Below the pieces are notes generated by a model. That model did not search any database. It had not been told where the DNA came from and worked only from the letters and a program-made list of their open reading frames with translations. Positions 10,818 to 20,857 of a stretch of 64,000 nucleotides of DNA are shown in pieces; position 1 is the first letter of the stretch; every line of letters begins with the position of its first letter. The stretch spans positions 496,001-560,000 of the forward strand of contig REGP01000002.1 of the NCBI GenBank assembly GCA_004134995.1, read 5' to 3'. Both the position numbers and the translations under genes were made by a program. Source of the stretch: Oxalobacteraceae bacterium CAVE-383. GTDB lineage: Bacteria > Pseudomonadota > Gammaproteobacteria > Burkholderiales > Burkholderiaceae_D.

Positions 10818-11535
10818 ATTGCGCAAACATTGGGCCGCATTGCGGCGTCCGCTGGCTGCCGTGGCCGTCTGCGGCATGGTCGCGATCGGCTTGCAGGGTT
10901 GCATCGGCGTGCTGGCCGGCGGCGCGATCGCCACCGGCTTCGCCGCGAGCGACCGCCGCACGCTGGGCGCCCAGGCCGAAGACAAGAGCATCATGCTGAA
11001 AGCCGGATCGCGCGTGGAAGCCGTGGTCGGCACCCCTTCGCATATCAACACGACCAGCTTCAACCGCAAGCTGCTGCTGACCGGCGAAGTGCGCAGCGAA
11101 GAGGCGAAACAGGCGGCCGGCAAGGAAGCCGCTGCGATTCCCGGGGTCGAAGGCGTATTCAATGAATTGACCGTGGGCGAGCCGTCGTCCGTCAGTACGC
11201 GCTCCAGCGATACCTATATCACCAGCAAGGTGCTGGCCAGCCTGTTCGATGCCAAGGATGTCTTCTCGAATTCATTCAAGGTGGTCACCGAAAACGGCGT
11301 GGTTTATCTGATGGGATTGGTCACGCAGCGCGAAGGCGACCGCGGCGCCGAAATCGTGCGCGGCATCAGCGGCGTGCAAAAGGTCGTGACGGTATATGAA
11401 TACCTGACCGAAGCCGAATTGGCCCAAATCGGCGCGCGCCAGGCCGAGAGCGCCAAGAAGGCGCCGGCGCAGCAGCCGCAACCGCAGTCCCAGTCGCCGT
11501 CGCCGTCGCAGCCTCAGGTGCAGTCGGTCCAGTAG
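10810..11535 (+). CDS. dolP: BON-domain outer-membrane lipoprotein, DolP (YraP)-like
   Basis: This 241-residue protein has a lipoprotein signal (LQGC near residue 30) and two BON domains (about 60-125 and 135-210), as in DolP/YraP, which maintains outer-membrane integrity. The C-terminal ~30 residues are a Gln/Pro/Ser-rich tail of QPQ and SQSPSPSQ repeats not found in the E. coli protein. The start at 10810 overlaps the diaA stop (ATGAGTAA) and has GGAG nine bases upstream; ATG at 10804 is also possible. Confidence 0.88.
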   Translation: MSKLRKHWAALRRPLAAVAVCGMVAIGLQGCIGVLAGGAIATGFAASDRRTLGAQAEDKSIMLKAGSRVEAVVGTPSHINTTSFNRKLLLTGEVRSEEAKQAAGKEAAAIPGVEGVFNELTVGEPSSVSTRSSDTYITSKVLASLFDAKDVFSNSFKVVTENGVVYLMGLVTQREGDRGAEIVRGISGVQKVVTVYEYLTEAELAQIGARQAESAKKAPAQQPQPQSQSPSPSQPQVQSVQ

Positions 11536-11624
11536 GAAGCAGACGCCTGCCGCGGGTTTGCCGCCTGCAGCAGGCGCCGGGATAACGCTTTATAATTGGC
11601 CATCGTTTTATTATCGGATTGATC

Positions 11625-12161
11625 ATGTCATCGTCTGCCGCCGTCAAAAAACCAGCTACCCGCAAGCGTCTCGCGATCGCCCTTGCCGCGACGGTATTGT
11701 GCGGCGCCGCGCTGTTTGCCTATTCGTCGACCGCGTCGCATAACGCCGCGCCGGATGTTTCGTTCGTCAAGCTGGACGGCCAGAAACTGGCCTTGAAGGA
11801 CTTGCGCGGCAAGGTGGTGATGGTCAACTTCTGGGCGACCGATTGCACCACTTGCATCGGAGAAATGCCGAAAATGATCGAAACCTATAACAAGTATCAT
11901 GCGCAGGGGCTGGAATTCGTCGCCGTTGCGATGAGCTACGATCCGCCGAGCTACGTCATCAACTACACCGAAACGCGCAAGCTGCCGTTCAAGGTGGCGA
12001 TGGATTCGGACGACAAGCTGGCGGCCGCCTTCGGCAATGTGAAGCTGACGCCGACCACGTTCCTGATCGACAAGAACGGCAAAATCATCCGGCGCTATGT
12101 CGGCGAACCTGCATTCGCGGAATTGCATCAGTTGCTGGAAAAGGAACTGGCGGCGGCTTGA
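11625..12161 (+). CDS. TlpA/ResA-type membrane-anchored thioredoxin
   Basis: The 178-residue protein has an N-terminal signal anchor (about 13-32) and a thioredoxin-like domain with the redox motif CTTC in WATDCTTCIGEMP, and a cis-proline region LTPTTFLID. This composition is typical of TlpA/ResA proteins that reduce periplasmic disulfides, often for cytochrome c maturation; a cytochrome c5 gene lies 400 bases downstream. The usual WCxxC tryptophan is replaced by Asp. A terminator follows. Confidence 0.85.
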   Translation: MSSSAAVKKPATRKRLAIALAATVLCGAALFAYSSTASHNAAPDVSFVKLDGQKLALKDLRGKVVMVNFWATDCTTCIGEMPKMIETYNKYHAQGLEFVAVAMSYDPPSYVINYTETRKLPFKVAMDSDDKLAAAFGNVKLTPTTFLIDKNGKIIRRYVGEPAFAELHQLLEKELAAA

Positions 12162-12187
12162 TGCAACTGTTGGATGTAAATCGTTGT

Positions 12188-12214
12188 AAAAAGCGCCTGA
12201 TGGGCGCTTTTTTT
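12188..12214 (+). terminator. rho-independent terminator after the TlpA-like gene
   Basis: A GCGCC/GGCGC stem (12193-12197 with 12203-12207) extended by A-T pairs, with a 5-base loop, runs into a T tract. It lies 27 bases after the stop of the thioredoxin gene. Confidence 0.85.
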
Positions 12215-12269
12215 ATGCGCATCGGTTTTTGACGAAAAATGGAGGGCTGGAGCAGCGGAGGGGGAGTAT

Positions 12270-12344
12270 TGGTGCGACCGAAGGGAATCGAACCCCTATC
12301 GACAGAATCGGAATCTGCAATCTTATCCATTAGACTACGGTCGC
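12270..12344 (-). tRNA. tRNA-Arg (anticodon CCG)
   Basis: On the minus strand the sequence folds as a cloverleaf with acceptor stem GCGACCG/CGGTCGC, an anticodon stem GCAGA/TCTGT enclosing TTCCGAT (anticodon CCG, reading CGG), a T-loop GTTCGATTC and an encoded 3' CCA. It stands alone in the space between the TlpA-like gene and cytochrome c5. Confidence 0.96.
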
Positions 12345-12422
12345 GCGTCCGGCCATGCAATGACGGGAGGCACAGAGGATACCGTTTTTCTGCATCGTCG
12401 TCCACGGAAAGCGACGATTTTT

Positions 12423-12453
12423 CATTCCAATGGAATGTCATTACGTCTATAAT
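12423..12453 (+). promoter_or_regulatory. candidate promoter and operator for cytochrome c5
   Basis: A perfect TATAAT lies at 12448-12453. A 15-base palindrome, CATTCCA-A-TGGAATG (12423-12437), sits exactly where the -35 element would be. A regulator binding there would block or replace -35 contacts. The regulator is unknown. Confidence 0.5.
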
Positions 12454-12558
12454 CAAGGGTTTGGTGAGGTATTGCGCCGCATTGGTCCGACTGGAGTCGG
12501 CCGGTCCCGCGCCTTTGCCACCGGTTTCTAGAAAAAACTGTACTGAGGGAATGGGAAC

Positions 12559-13128
12559 ATGAGCGACGAACATAACGAACACCAATCAGGGATTAAAACA
12601 CCCAAGCAACTGATCGCCGCCGTAGCCGCGGGTTTTCTGGTCCCGATCATCTGTATTGTCCTCCTGGTTGAATTTGTCACTTCGGAGCCAAAGGAAGGCG
12701 CAGGCTCCAGCGGCCAGACGGCCGACTCGATCGTGGCGCGGATCAAACCGGTGGCCGACGAGGGTTATACCTTCCGCGACGCGAATGCGCCGAAACAGTT
12801 GATGACCGGCGAACAGGTTTATAGCAGCACTTGCGTGGCCTGCCACGGTACTGGCGCCGCGGGCGCGCCGAAGGTCGGCGACGCCGGCGCATGGGGCAAG
12901 CGCATTTCCGAAGGTTTCGATACGCTGGTTTCGCACGCGATCAAGGGTTTCAACGCCATGCCTGCCAAGGGCGGCAATCCTGACCTGGACGATATTGAAA
13001 TTGCGCGTACGGTTGCCTACATGGCAAACCAGGCCGGCGCCAAATTCAAGGCGCCGGATCCAAAGCCGGCCGCACCGGCGCCTGCCGCCGATGCCGCAGC
13101 CGCTGCTCCTGCACCTGCCGCAAAATAA
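12559..13128 (+). CDS. cytochrome c5 family protein (membrane-anchored class I c-type)
   Basis: The 189-residue protein has an N-terminal membrane anchor (about 18-40) and one haem-binding domain with CVACH near residues 92-96 and a likely axial Met in FNAMPAKGG. This arrangement matches the cytochrome c5 family, periplasmic electron carriers. The C-terminal ~30 residues are an Ala/Pro tail. It is preceded by a palindrome-bearing promoter and followed by a strong bidirectional terminator. Confidence 0.9.
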   Translation: MSDEHNEHQSGIKTPKQLIAAVAAGFLVPIICIVLLVEFVTSEPKEGAGSSGQTADSIVARIKPVADEGYTFRDANAPKQLMTGEQVYSSTCVACHGTGAAGAPKVGDAGAWGKRISEGFDTLVSHAIKGFNAMPAKGGNPDLDDIEIARTVAYMANQAGAKFKAPDPKPAAPAPAADAAAAAPAPAAK

Positions 13129-13163
13129 ATCGTTCGGCTTGCTGCGGCAATATGCCGCAAAGC

Positions 13164-13220
13164 GCATCGCAAAGAAAAAAGCCTCGGAAGAATATTCCGA
13201 GGCTTTTTTCTTTGCGATGC
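13164..13220. terminator. bidirectional terminator with 26-bp perfect stem
   Basis: Positions 13164-13189 and 13195-13220 are perfect reverse complements around a 5-base loop; the inner stem GCCTCGGAA/TTCCGAGGC is flanked by A and T runs on both sides. It separates the convergent cytochrome c5 and OmpA-like genes and can terminate either one. A smaller hairpin (TGCGGCA/TGCCGCA) lies just before it. Confidence 0.9.
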
Positions 13221-13231
13221 GGTTCGTCCGA

Positions 13232-13888
13232 TTATTGACGCTGCGGTTCCGCCACGAAGATTTCGACACGGCGATTGCGGGCGCGATTGGCGTCGCTGTT
13301 GTTGGCTGCCAGCGGTTCATGCGAACCCCGTCCTTCCACCGAAAACCGGCTCGGCGATACGCCGCGCGCGGACAGATAATCGCGGGTGCGGACCGCGCGT
13401 TCGCGCGACAGCGGGTCGTTGACGGCATCGCTGCCGGTGTTGTCGGTATGGCCGACGATGGTTACGACCGATGCCTGATTCTCCGCCAGCGTGGCCGCGA
13501 AGCGATCCAGTACGGGACGCAGATTCGGCTTGATATCGGCGCGGCCGACGTCGAAGGAAATGTCGCTCGGAATTTCCAGCTTGAGGCGATTGTCGGCGGT
13601 CTGCGTCACCTGCACGCCGGTCCCCTTGGTTGCCTGCTCCATCACGCGTTTCTGATTTTCCATGTGATTCGACCAGACATTGCCGGCCACCGCGCCGAGC
13701 GCGCCGCCGATGGCCGCACCGCCGAGCGCGCGGCCGCCGCCACCGCCGCCGGTCGCCGCGCCGAGGACGGCGCCGATGCCCGCGCCTACGCCTGCACCGG
13801 TTGCCGTGCCGCGCTGGGTGGGAGACATGTCGGCGCAGCCTGCTACGCCAAGGGCCAGCGCGAGTGCGGTAATGGTGAGTTTTTTCAT
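13232..13888 (-). CDS. OmpA-family lipoprotein (YiaD/Pal-like) with glycine zipper
   Basis: The 218-residue protein has a lipoprotein signal (MKKLTITALALALGVAGC), a Gly-rich glycine-zipper segment (about 30-70) and a C-terminal OmpA-like peptidoglycan-binding domain (about 105-215) with VVTIVGHTDNTGSD, LSRERA and NRRVEIFV motifs. Such proteins tether the outer membrane to peptidoglycan. The start at 13888 has AAAGGAG 10 bases upstream; longer frames to 14035 are not protein-like. Confidence 0.92.
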   Translation of the reverse strand: MKKLTITALALALGVAGCADMSPTQRGTATGAGVGAGIGAVLGAATGGGGGGRALGGAAIGGALGAVAGNVWSNHMENQKRVMEQATKGTGVQVTQTADNRLKLEIPSDISFDVGRADIKPNLRPVLDRFAATLAENQASVVTIVGHTDNTGSDAVNDPLSRERAVRTRDYLSARGVSPSRFSVEGRGSHEPLAANNSDANRARNRRVEIFVAEPQRQ

Positions 13889-13925
13889 GGGGGTCTTGCT
13901 CCTTTGATCGATCGATGCGACTGGA

Positions 13926-14348
13926 TTATTGTTCGGCATCGTCATTTTGATTGGATTGGTCCTGCGCCGATGCCGATGCGCCGCCCCGGAATAATCGGGA
14001 CAGATAGACGGCGCCGGCGATGGCGCCGCCGGCAATGCTGGCGTACATCAGCGGTTTGCGCATCGATTTCCTGGCCAGCAGGGACAGGCCGGTCATCAGC
14101 AATGGCGACAGTTTTGCGGGATTCATGGCCGTTGTGCGCACCGTGTCCAACAGCAGTGTCTTGGCGGTAACGGAGAATTGCCCAAGGGCCTCCCTGGCCA
14201 GTGCGCCGGGGTGGACGCCGGCCGAAATGTCGGCGCGCGCGACCATGATATTTGCCCGGTGCAAAGCGCCGTCGGCCAATAGCTTCTTTTTGCGGTCGGC
14301 CGCGGAAAGGACGGGCGCCGGATTCGACGGCTGTCTAGAGTAAGGCAT
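13926..14348 (-). CDS. small membrane-associated protein of the YqjD-YqjE group (YqjK position)
   Basis: This 140-residue protein has a basic N-terminal half and one likely transmembrane segment near residues 103-118 (YASIAGGAIAGAVYL), ending in an acidic Asn/Asp tail. I do not recognise a specific family. It starts inside the end of the YqjE-like gene and completes a three-gene set on the minus strand (YqjD-like, YqjE-like, this), which in E. coli corresponds to yqjD-yqjE-yqjK. Function is unknown. Confidence 0.7.
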   Translation of the reverse strand: MPYSRQPSNPAPVLSAADRKKKLLADGALHRANIMVARADISAGVHPGALAREALGQFSVTAKTLLLDTVRTTAMNPAKLSPLLMTGLSLLARKSMRKPLMYASIAGGAIAGAVYLSRLFRGGASASAQDQSNQNDDAEQ

Positions 14349-14724
14349 CGCGATCCTTGCGCAATTCGGCCATGGTTTCCGGCAACGCGATCTTGCCCTG
14401 GCGCAGCACCGACCGGGCGTACAACGCCAGTCCGACGGCCAGCACGGTAAATGCCAGCGCCATCAGCAAAAGTATTTTCCAGCCCCAGGTGTCCCAGGCC
14501 AGCACGACGATCAGCACCGACCAGTAGGCAATCGCAAACCAGCCGGCTGTCAGCGCCAACGCCAACAGGATGACGATTTTGAGAAGATTGCCGCCGATTT
14601 CGGAAAACTCGAGCGCGGCCAGTTCCAGCCGGCTGATAATCAGGCCGAGCAGGTTTTTGGCCAGGCCGAATACGCCGCCGACCAGGCCGGCGGGCGCGTT
14701 CTGTCCGGTGTGTGGTTGTTCCAT
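14335..14724 (-). CDS. phage holin family / YqjE-like membrane protein
   Basis: The 129-residue protein has two long hydrophobic segments (about 47-70 and 75-100) and the N-terminal amphipathic LVGGVFGLAKNLLGLI stretch of YqjE-type (DUF1469) proteins. GGAG seven bases upstream supports the start at 14724. It overlaps the next gene by 14 bases and follows a DUF883 gene; the E. coli relatives are stress-related, inner-membrane ribosome-associated or envelope proteins. Confidence 0.82.
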   Translation of the reverse strand: MEQPHTGQNAPAGLVGGVFGLAKNLLGLIISRLELAALEFSEIGGNLLKIVILLALALTAGWFAIAYWSVLIVVLAWDTWGWKILLLMALAFTVLAVGLALYARSVLRQGKIALPETMAELRKDRDALL

Positions 14725-14740
14725 GGTACCGCTCCGGCCG

Positions 14741-15046
14741 TTATTTGCTGCGGCCGAGAACGATGCCGACCAGCAAGCCGATGCCTGCCGAGATCGCGAC
14801 GGCGCGCCAAGGATTTTCCTGCACATATTCGTCGGTGGTGGCGGCCACGACCTTGCCTTTTTCAATGGCGATGGACTGCGCGTTCTGCGCCTTGACGATC
14901 GCGGCGTCTAGCAGATGCATGCCCTTGCTGCGCAATTCGTCGGCTTTTTCGCCGGTGGCGGCAGCGGCTTCATGAAACAGTTCCTGTGCGTCTTTGACCA
15001 GGGTTTTCATATCGTTCCTCACGGTTTTGAGTGCAGTGGTGGTCAT
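14741..15046 (-). CDS. DUF883 family protein (ElaB/YqjD-like)
   Basis: This 101-residue protein has a long helical region (about 8-70) and a C-terminal membrane helix with the NPWRAVAISAGIGLLVGIVLG signature of ElaB/YqjD proteins, which anchor ribosomes to the inner membrane in stationary phase in E. coli. The start at 15046 is fixed by an AAGGAG eight bases upstream. It leads a three-gene minus-strand operon. Confidence 0.9.
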   Translation of the reverse strand: MTTTALKTVRNDMKTLVKDAQELFHEAAAATGEKADELRSKGMHLLDAAIVKAQNAQSIAIEKGKVVAATTDEYVQENPWRAVAISAGIGLLVGIVLGRSK

Positions 15047-15169
15047 GGTGTGCTCCTTAAGAAAATAGTGCGCCGGCAAACCGACTGATGGACTTTAAAA
15101 CAAAAAGCTTACGAGCAACAGGATATGCGCAAATCGATTCGATCGGCTGACAGCATTTTGGTTGCATGC

Positions 15170-16213
15170 TTAAAACCGTGTTTCGCGCGCTGCCCGCAGG
15201 AAGCCGTCCAGGATCGGGGTGCAGTCGAGCAGGGCGGCGCCGCTGGCGCGATGGAATTCAGGATGCCATTGCAATCCCATCACGAACGGCGCTTTCTTGT
15301 AGCGCACCGCTTCCACGATCTGGTCGGTCGTCGAAATGGCTTCCACCTGCAGATCGCGGCCCAGGTCCTTGATGGCCTGGTGATGAATCGAATTGACCAG
15401 CGGCGCGGTTCTGGTGTCGAGCATGCCGGTCAGGCTGGAGCCGGGCGGGAATTGCAATTCGTGGAAATTGTTGTCGTAGAGTTCGTTGACGTGGGCGATC
15501 GCGGCCGGCACGTCGGATGCAATATCCTGGTACAGGCTGCCGCCGAACGCGACATTGATCAACTGGCAGCCGCGGCAGATGCCGAGCACCGGCTTGCCGT
15601 GTTCGATGAATTCATGCAGCAGTTCCAGTTCGTACATGTCGCGCACCCGGTCGCCGTTCCATTCGGGGCGGGTGGCGGCTTCGGCGTAGCTCTGCGGCGA
15701 TACGTCGGCGCCGCCCTGCAGCACCAGGCCGTCCAGATGCTTGGCGTAGTCGCGCAGCCGCACGTTGCTCGGATGCACCATGCCATTGGTGTTGACCGTC
15801 GGAATCATGAACACCAGCACATCGCGCGACATCACCCACTGCGCGATGGACTCTTCCAGATATTGCAGGGTTTTGCTGCGCAGGCCCAGCGAACCGCTTT
15901 CGGGATGAAAGATGCGCGCCGAAATGCCGATCTTCAGCGTGCGCTGCATCATGCGGCGGCCGGCCTTGTCGGACAGCGCCCGCAGGCGCGCCTTGAACAG
16001 GCGGAAGGTTTGCGCCCAAGGGGCGTATTCGCCGGATGCGCTGGAAAAGAGCGGGTTTTGCGGCGCGGGGCCGGGCGGCGGCATGTGGGCGTGTGTTTCG
16101 GCGGCGGAATCGGGGGCGGGACCTGAATCGGGCCGGGACGTTGCGGGCAGCGGCGCTGGCGTCGGCGCCGGAATCAGCGATTTATTGGCGTCGGTATCGG
16201 ATATATCGGACAT
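15170..16213 (-). CDS. gamma-glutamyl-gamma-aminobutyrate hydrolase family protein (peptidase C26)
   Basis: The 347-residue protein has a class I glutamine-amidotransferase-like domain: nucleophile Cys in LGICRGCQLIN and the catalytic His-Glu pair in LQWHPEFH. PuuD-type enzymes hydrolyse gamma-glutamyl-GABA in putrescine breakdown, but the substrate here is not proven. The first ~85 residues are a Pro/Ala-rich extension absent from most family members; a Met at the start of the conserved domain (MMQRTLKIGISAR) is an alternative start. No other polyamine genes are nearby. Confidence 0.82.
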   Translation of the reverse strand: MSDISDTDANKSLIPAPTPAPLPATSRPDSGPAPDSAAETHAHMPPPGPAPQNPLFSSASGEYAPWAQTFRLFKARLRALSDKAGRRMMQRTLKIGISARIFHPESGSLGLRSKTLQYLEESIAQWVMSRDVLVFMIPTVNTNGMVHPSNVRLRDYAKHLDGLVLQGGADVSPQSYAEAATRPEWNGDRVRDMYELELLHEFIEHGKPVLGICRGCQLINVAFGGSLYQDIASDVPAAIAHVNELYDNNFHELQFPPGSSLTGMLDTRTAPLVNSIHHQAIKDLGRDLQVEAISTTDQIVEAVRYKKAPFVMGLQWHPEFHRASGAALLDCTPILDGFLRAARETRF

Positions 16214-16631
16214 ATGCAGGCTCGTTGAAAAACAGTCACTGTAGGGAATATTAAAGCCGCCGCTTGCGAAAAGGTCGAAAATAATTGAAACGAGCCGTGT
16301 TGAAACGTTCCCTCCCGCATCTCCGCCATTTTGCCCGTTCGGCGCCGAAACGAACGATCATATTATCAATCGCCGATCATCGCTGCATATAACTGGTGCA
16401 CCCGGAATAAAGATAGTTATAAGGAAATTGCCTGGCCTTCCCAGTGAAGGAGGATATTTTCCTTTTTGAAATATTTTTTTGGTGAATAACAGGGCATAAA
16501 TAAGCCCCAAAAAATGCCTCAAATGCACTGTAAAGGTTTGACTATTGCGGGACTAGACCTTTATAATCGCACGGCTTCTAAACTGCCCCGCGCGAAGAAT
16601 GCGCGTCGCACTCCACGATTATTAGGAAAAT
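16214..16631. other. 418-base intergenic region upstream of the ATP synthase operon
   Basis: The region is AT-rich compared with the flanking genes. Apart from the promoter at 16538-16567 and a small CCTTC/GAAGG hairpin near 16435, I see no gene or repeat. Notably, the parA-parB genes that often precede atpI in beta- and gammaproteobacteria are absent here. Confidence 0.6.
16538..16567 (+). promoter_or_regulatory. sigma-70 type promoter of the atp operon
   Basis: TTGACT (16538-16543) and a perfect TATAAT (16562-16567) are separated by 18 bases, 64 bases before the atpI start. No other strong promoter is seen before atpC, consistent with one long transcript. Confidence 0.75.
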
Positions 16632-16976
16632 ATGCTGCGTATTGTCCTGATACAGCTGATAACGACGGTTGTGGTTGCGCTTGTGGCAGGTGGTCTAGGT
16701 GGAATTCCCGCGCTTTGGTCAGCCTTGTTGGGCGGCCTCTGTTGTGCACTTCCCAACGGTCTGTTTGCCCTGCGACTCCATATGAGTACCCGCAAGCCCG
16801 GCGGAGCCAACCCGATGACTTTTTTCATCGGGGAGTTTATAAAAATCGCTACAACTATTGCGCTTCTGGGCGCTGTTGTTTGGTTGTACCGTGATGTAAA
16901 TTGGCTCGCCTTTGTGCTGAGCTTCATCGCGGTGCTTAAAAGTTACATTATCTTACTGTTTAAACTACGACCATGA
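16632..16976 (+). CDS. atpI: ATP synthase subunit I (AtpI)
   Basis: The 114-residue protein has four hydrophobic segments and the glycine-rich [17 protein letters not shown] stretch of AtpI, a non-essential assembly factor for the c-ring. It leads the atp operon and its stop overlaps the atpB start (ATGA). Confidence 0.9.
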   Translation: MLRIVLIQLITTVVVALVAGGLGGIPALWSALLGGLCCALPNGLFALRLHMSTRKPGGANPMTFFIGEFIKIATTIALLGAVVWLYRDVNWLAFVLSFIAVLKSYIILLFKLRP

Positions 16977-17797
16977 CTGTAGCCTCACCCGACGCACCAA
17001 CCGCATCAGAGTACATCGTCCATCACCTGGGACATTTTTCCACAGCGCACCAAGACAAGATCGTCGATTTTTCGATCTTGAACATGGATACCATTTTCTG
17101 GTCCGTGTTCGCCGGTGTGGTTGGCTGTCTGCTGATGTACATCGCCGCGCGCAACGCCACTTCCGGCGTGCCGGGCCGTTTCCAGGCCTTCGTCGAAATG
17201 ATGGTCGAAATGGTCGAGGATCAGTCGAAGTCGATCGTGCATGGTAACCGGACTTTCATTGCGCCGCTGGCGCTGACCGTTTTCGTCTGGGTCGCCCTGA
17301 TGAACTCGCTGGATTTCCTGCCGGTCGATCTGTTCTCCAGCGCATTCAGGCTGTTCGGTCTCGAACAGGTTTTCCCGCATCACCGCGTGGTGCCGACCGC
17401 CGATCTGAACGGCACGCTTGGCATCGCCCTGGGCGTGCTGGTGCTGATGCTGTATTACAGCGTCAAGATCAAGGGCCTGGGCGGCTTCATCCACGAATTG
17501 TTCTCCGCGCCTTTCGGCATCTGGCTGGCGCCATTCAACCTGCTGCTCAATGTCATTGAATTCGCAGCGAAAACGGTTTCTCTCGGCATGCGGTTGTTCG
17601 GCAACATGTATGCGGGCGAATTGTTGTTCCTCCTGATTGCATTGCTGGGATCGGCCGCCACCGCGTTCGGTTTCATCGGCCATGTGATCGCAGGTTCGAT
17701 ATGGGCGATTTTCCACATCCTGATCGTGTTGCTGCAAGCCTTCATTTTCATGATGTTGACACTGGTTTATATCGGTCAGGCACACGAATCCCACTAG
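16973..17797 (+). CDS. atpB: ATP synthase Fo subunit a
   Basis: Subunit a (274 residues) forms the proton half-channels next to the c-ring. The essential arginine lies in the [14 protein letters not shown] segment near residue 205, and five to six membrane helices can be read. Overlap with atpI suggests coupling; a 98-base gap before atpE includes a GC-rich stretch followed by an AT-rich leader, typical of enhanced atpE translation. Confidence 0.97.
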   Translation: MTVASPDAPTASEYIVHHLGHFSTAHQDKIVDFSILNMDTIFWSVFAGVVGCLLMYIAARNATSGVPGRFQAFVEMMVEMVEDQSKSIVHGNRTFIAPLALTVFVWVALMNSLDFLPVDLFSSAFRLFGLEQVFPHHRVVPTADLNGTLGIALGVLVLMLYYSVKIKGLGGFIHELFSAPFGIWLAPFNLLLNVIEFAAKTVSLGMRLFGNMYAGELLFLLIALLGSAATAFGFIGHVIAGSIWAIFHILIVLLQAFIFMMLTLVYIGQAHESH

Positions 17798-17882
17798 GAT
17801 TGCCAGGGCCCATCAGGCCCGCCGCGCTTTGCCGCCGGCCCATTTTTTGTATTTTCATTTTTTGCTTTAACTTTAACCTTGA

Positions 17883-18140
<258 letters not shown>

Positions 18141-18209
18141 TTAATCCGTACGGCATAGCCGATTGGCTGAATTGATTTCAGCACACGTTATTCTGAGAAG
18201 GAAATTACC

Positions 18210-18680
18210 GTGAACTTAAATGCAACATTGTTTGCGCAGTTCGTGGTCTTCTTTATCCTCGCGGGCTTTACGATGAAATTCGTTTGGCCTCCGCTGATTA
18301 AGGCGCTTGATGAGCGCGCGAAGAAGATTGCGGACGGCTTGGCTGCCGCCGATCGCGGCAAGGCCGATCTGGCTGCCGCTGAAAAGCGTGTACAGGCAGA
18401 GCTGGCGACAGCGCGCGATGAAGGCCAGAAGCGTATCGGCGAAGCCGAAAAGCGCGGTCAGCTGATCATCGAAGAAGCCAAAAAAACGGCATCCGAAGAA
18501 GCCGCTCGCATTCTCGCCAACGCCAAGGCGGAAGCGGAGCAGCAGGTCAACAAGGCGCGCGAAAATCTGCGCGGCGAAGTTGCGAACCTGGCAGTCAAGG
18601 GCGCCGAGCAGATCCTGAAGCGTGAAGTGAATGCAGCGGCGCATGCCGACCTGCTGAACCAACTGAAAACAGAGCTGTAA
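18210..18680 (+). CDS. atpF: ATP synthase Fo subunit b
   Basis: Subunit b (156 residues) has one N-terminal membrane helix (about 5-25) and a long charged coiled coil that forms the peripheral stalk. It ends one base before atpH. Confidence 0.96.
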   Translation: MNLNATLFAQFVVFFILAGFTMKFVWPPLIKALDERAKKIADGLAAADRGKADLAAAEKRVQAELATARDEGQKRIGEAEKRGQLIIEEAKKTASEEAARILANAKAEAEQQVNKARENLRGEVANLAVKGAEQILKREVNAAAHADLLNQLKTEL

Positions 18681-18681
18681 T

Positions 18682-19215
18682 ATGGCCGAACTTGCAACGA
18701 TTGCCCGTCCTTACGCAGAAGCCCTGTTTCGTGTTGCGCAGTCAGGCAAGCTGGCGCCGTGGGCCGATCTGGTTGCTGAAATGGCTGTCGTGGCCCAGCA
18801 TCCGGACGTCCTGGCGTTCTTGCAGAACCCCGGCGTATCCACGCAGCAGCAGACCGAAACCTTCCTGGCAGCCTTGAAGTCGCCCGTCGACAACGAAGCG
18901 AAAAACTTCATCGCCACGCTGGCCGACAACGGCCGCCTGGCGCTGTTGCCGGAAATCGCCGCGCAATTCCATGTGCTGAAGAATGCACATGAAGGCGCGG
19001 ATGATGCGGAAATCATCAGCGCCTTCGCGCTGACCGAACCGCAGGTGAGCGAACTGGTCGCTGCGCTGGAAAAGAAATTTGGTCGCAAGCTGCTGCCGTC
19101 GGTGTCCGTCGATAGCAGTTTGATCGGCGGCGTGCGCGTGGTCATCGGCGATGAAGTGCTCGACACTTCCGTGCGTGCCAAGCTGCAACAGTTACATGTT
19201 GCTTTGACTGCTTAA
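18682..19215 (+). CDS. atpH: ATP synthase F1 subunit delta
   Basis: The 177-residue protein links the b stalk to the alpha subunits. The N-terminal [12 protein letters not shown] helix and the C-terminal [13 protein letters not shown] segment (here [18 protein letters not shown]) are diagnostic. Confidence 0.96.
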   Translation: MAELATIARPYAEALFRVAQSGKLAPWADLVAEMAVVAQHPDVLAFLQNPGVSTQQQTETFLAALKSPVDNEAKNFIATLADNGRLALLPEIAAQFHVLKNAHEGADDAEIISAFALTEPQVSELVAALEKKFGRKLLPSVSVDSSLIGGVRVVIGDEVLDTSVRAKLQQLHVALTA

Positions 19216-19264
19216 GCGGTCATAGCCCCTAGCGTAAGCGAAGAGAATATTTTTAGGAGTTTGT

Positions 19265-20806
19265 ATGCAACTCAACGCGTCTGAAATCAGCGAACTGATC
19301 AAGAGCCGGATCCAAGGCCTTGGCGATACTGCTGAGATTCGCAATCAGGGCACGGTTATCTCCGTGTCCGACGGTATTTGCCGCATTCACGGTCTTTCGG
19401 ACGCGATGCAGGGCGAGATGCTGGAATTCCCGGGCAACACATTCGGCCTGGCGCTGAATCTGGAGCGCGACTCGGTCGGTTCCGTGATTCTCGGCGACTA
19501 CGAGCATATCTCCGAAGGCGACACGGTCAAATGCACCGGCCGCATCCTGGAAGTGCCGATCGGTCCTGAGCTGCGCGGCCGTGTGGTCAATGCGCTCGGC
19601 CAGCCGATCGACGGCAAGGGTCCGATCAATGCAAAACTGACAGCGCCGATCGAAAAGATCGCGCCGGGCGTCATTGCCCGCCAATCGGTGTCGGAACCGA
19701 TGCAGACCGGCATCAAGTCGATCGATTCGATGGTGCCGATCGGCCGCGGTCAACGCGAACTGATCATCGGCGACCGCCAGACCGGCAAGACCGCGGTGGC
19801 GATCGATGCGATCATCAACCAAAAAGGCCAGAACGTTACCTGTATCTATGTCGCGATCGGCCAAAAGGCGTCGTCGATCAAGAACATCGTGCGTTCGCTG
19901 GAAACACACGGCGCGATGGAATACACCATCGTCGTGGCGGCGTCGGCCTCCGAATCGGCCGCGATGCAATACGTGTCGGCCTACTCGGGCTGCGCAATGG
20001 GCGAATACTTCCGCGACCGCGGCGAAGATGCGCTGATCGTGTATGACGATCTGTCCAAGCAAGCCGTGGCCTACCGTCAGGTATCGCTGCTGCTGCGCCG
20101 TCCGCCGGGCCGCGAAGCGTATCCTGGCGACGTGTTCTACCTGCACAGCCGCCTGCTGGAACGCGCAGCACGCGTGAATCCGAAATATGTTGAAGACTTC
20201 ACCAAGGGCGCGGTCAAGGACAAGACCGGTTCGCTGACCGCATTGCCGATCATCGAAACCCAGGCCGGCGACGTTTCCGCATTCGTGCCGACCAACGTGA
20301 TTTCGATTACCGACGGCCAGATCTTCCTGGAAACTTCGCTGTTCAACGCCGGTATCCGTCCTGCGATCAACGCCGGTATTTCGGTGTCCCGCGTCGGTGG
20401 CGCCGCGCAGACCAAAGTCATCAAGAATCTGTCCGGCGGTATTCGTACCGACCTGGCGCAGTATCGCGAACTGGCCGCGTTTGCGCAATTCGCTTCCGAC
20501 CTGGATGCGGCAACCCGCAAACAGCTCGATCGCGGCGCACGCGTCACCGAGCTGCTGAAGCAGGCGCAATATTCGCCGCTGCCGATTTCGCTGATGGCCG
20601 TCACGCTGTTCGCGGTCAACAAGGGCTTCCTGGACGATATCGAAGTCAAGCAGGTGCTGGGTTTCGAAGCCGGCCTGCATGGCTTCATGAAGACCAGCCA
20701 CGCCGCGCTGCTGCAGAAGATCGAAGACACCAAGCAACTCGACAAAGACGCTGAAGCTGCATTGTCCGCCGCTGTTGCCGATTTCAAGAAATCGGGCGCC
20801 TTCTAA
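19265..20806 (+). CDS. atpA: ATP synthase F1 subunit alpha
   Basis: The alpha subunit (513 residues) holds the non-catalytic nucleotide sites. The Walker A motif GDRQTGKT lies near residues 169-176, and the ATP-synthase alpha/beta signature region [13 protein letters not shown] is present. A good Shine-Dalgarno (AGGAG) precedes the start. Confidence 0.98.
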   Translation: MQLNASEISELIKSRIQGLGDTAEIRNQGTVISVSDGICRIHGLSDAMQGEMLEFPGNTFGLALNLERDSVGSVILGDYEHISEGDTVKCTGRILEVPIGPELRGRVVNALGQPIDGKGPINAKLTAPIEKIAPGVIARQSVSEPMQTGIKSIDSMVPIGRGQRELIIGDRQTGKTAVAIDAIINQKGQNVTCIYVAIGQKASSIKNIVRSLETHGAMEYTIVVAASASESAAMQYVSAYSGCAMGEYFRDRGEDALIVYDDLSKQAVAYRQVSLLLRRPPGREAYPGDVFYLHSRLLERAARVNPKYVEDFTKGAVKDKTGSLTALPIIETQAGDVSAFVPTNVISITDGQIFLETSLFNAGIRPAINAGISVSRVGGAAQTKVIKNLSGGIRTDLAQYRELAAFAQFASDLDAATRKQLDRGARVTELLKQAQYSPLPISLMAVTLFAVNKGFLDDIEVKQVLGFEAGLHGFMKTSHAALLQKIEDTKQLDKDAEAALSAAVADFKKSGAF

Positions 20807-20857
20807 GTATGAAGTCGAGCATGAAGCCGCTGGCTTTGCATAAGGAGTAACGAACTC

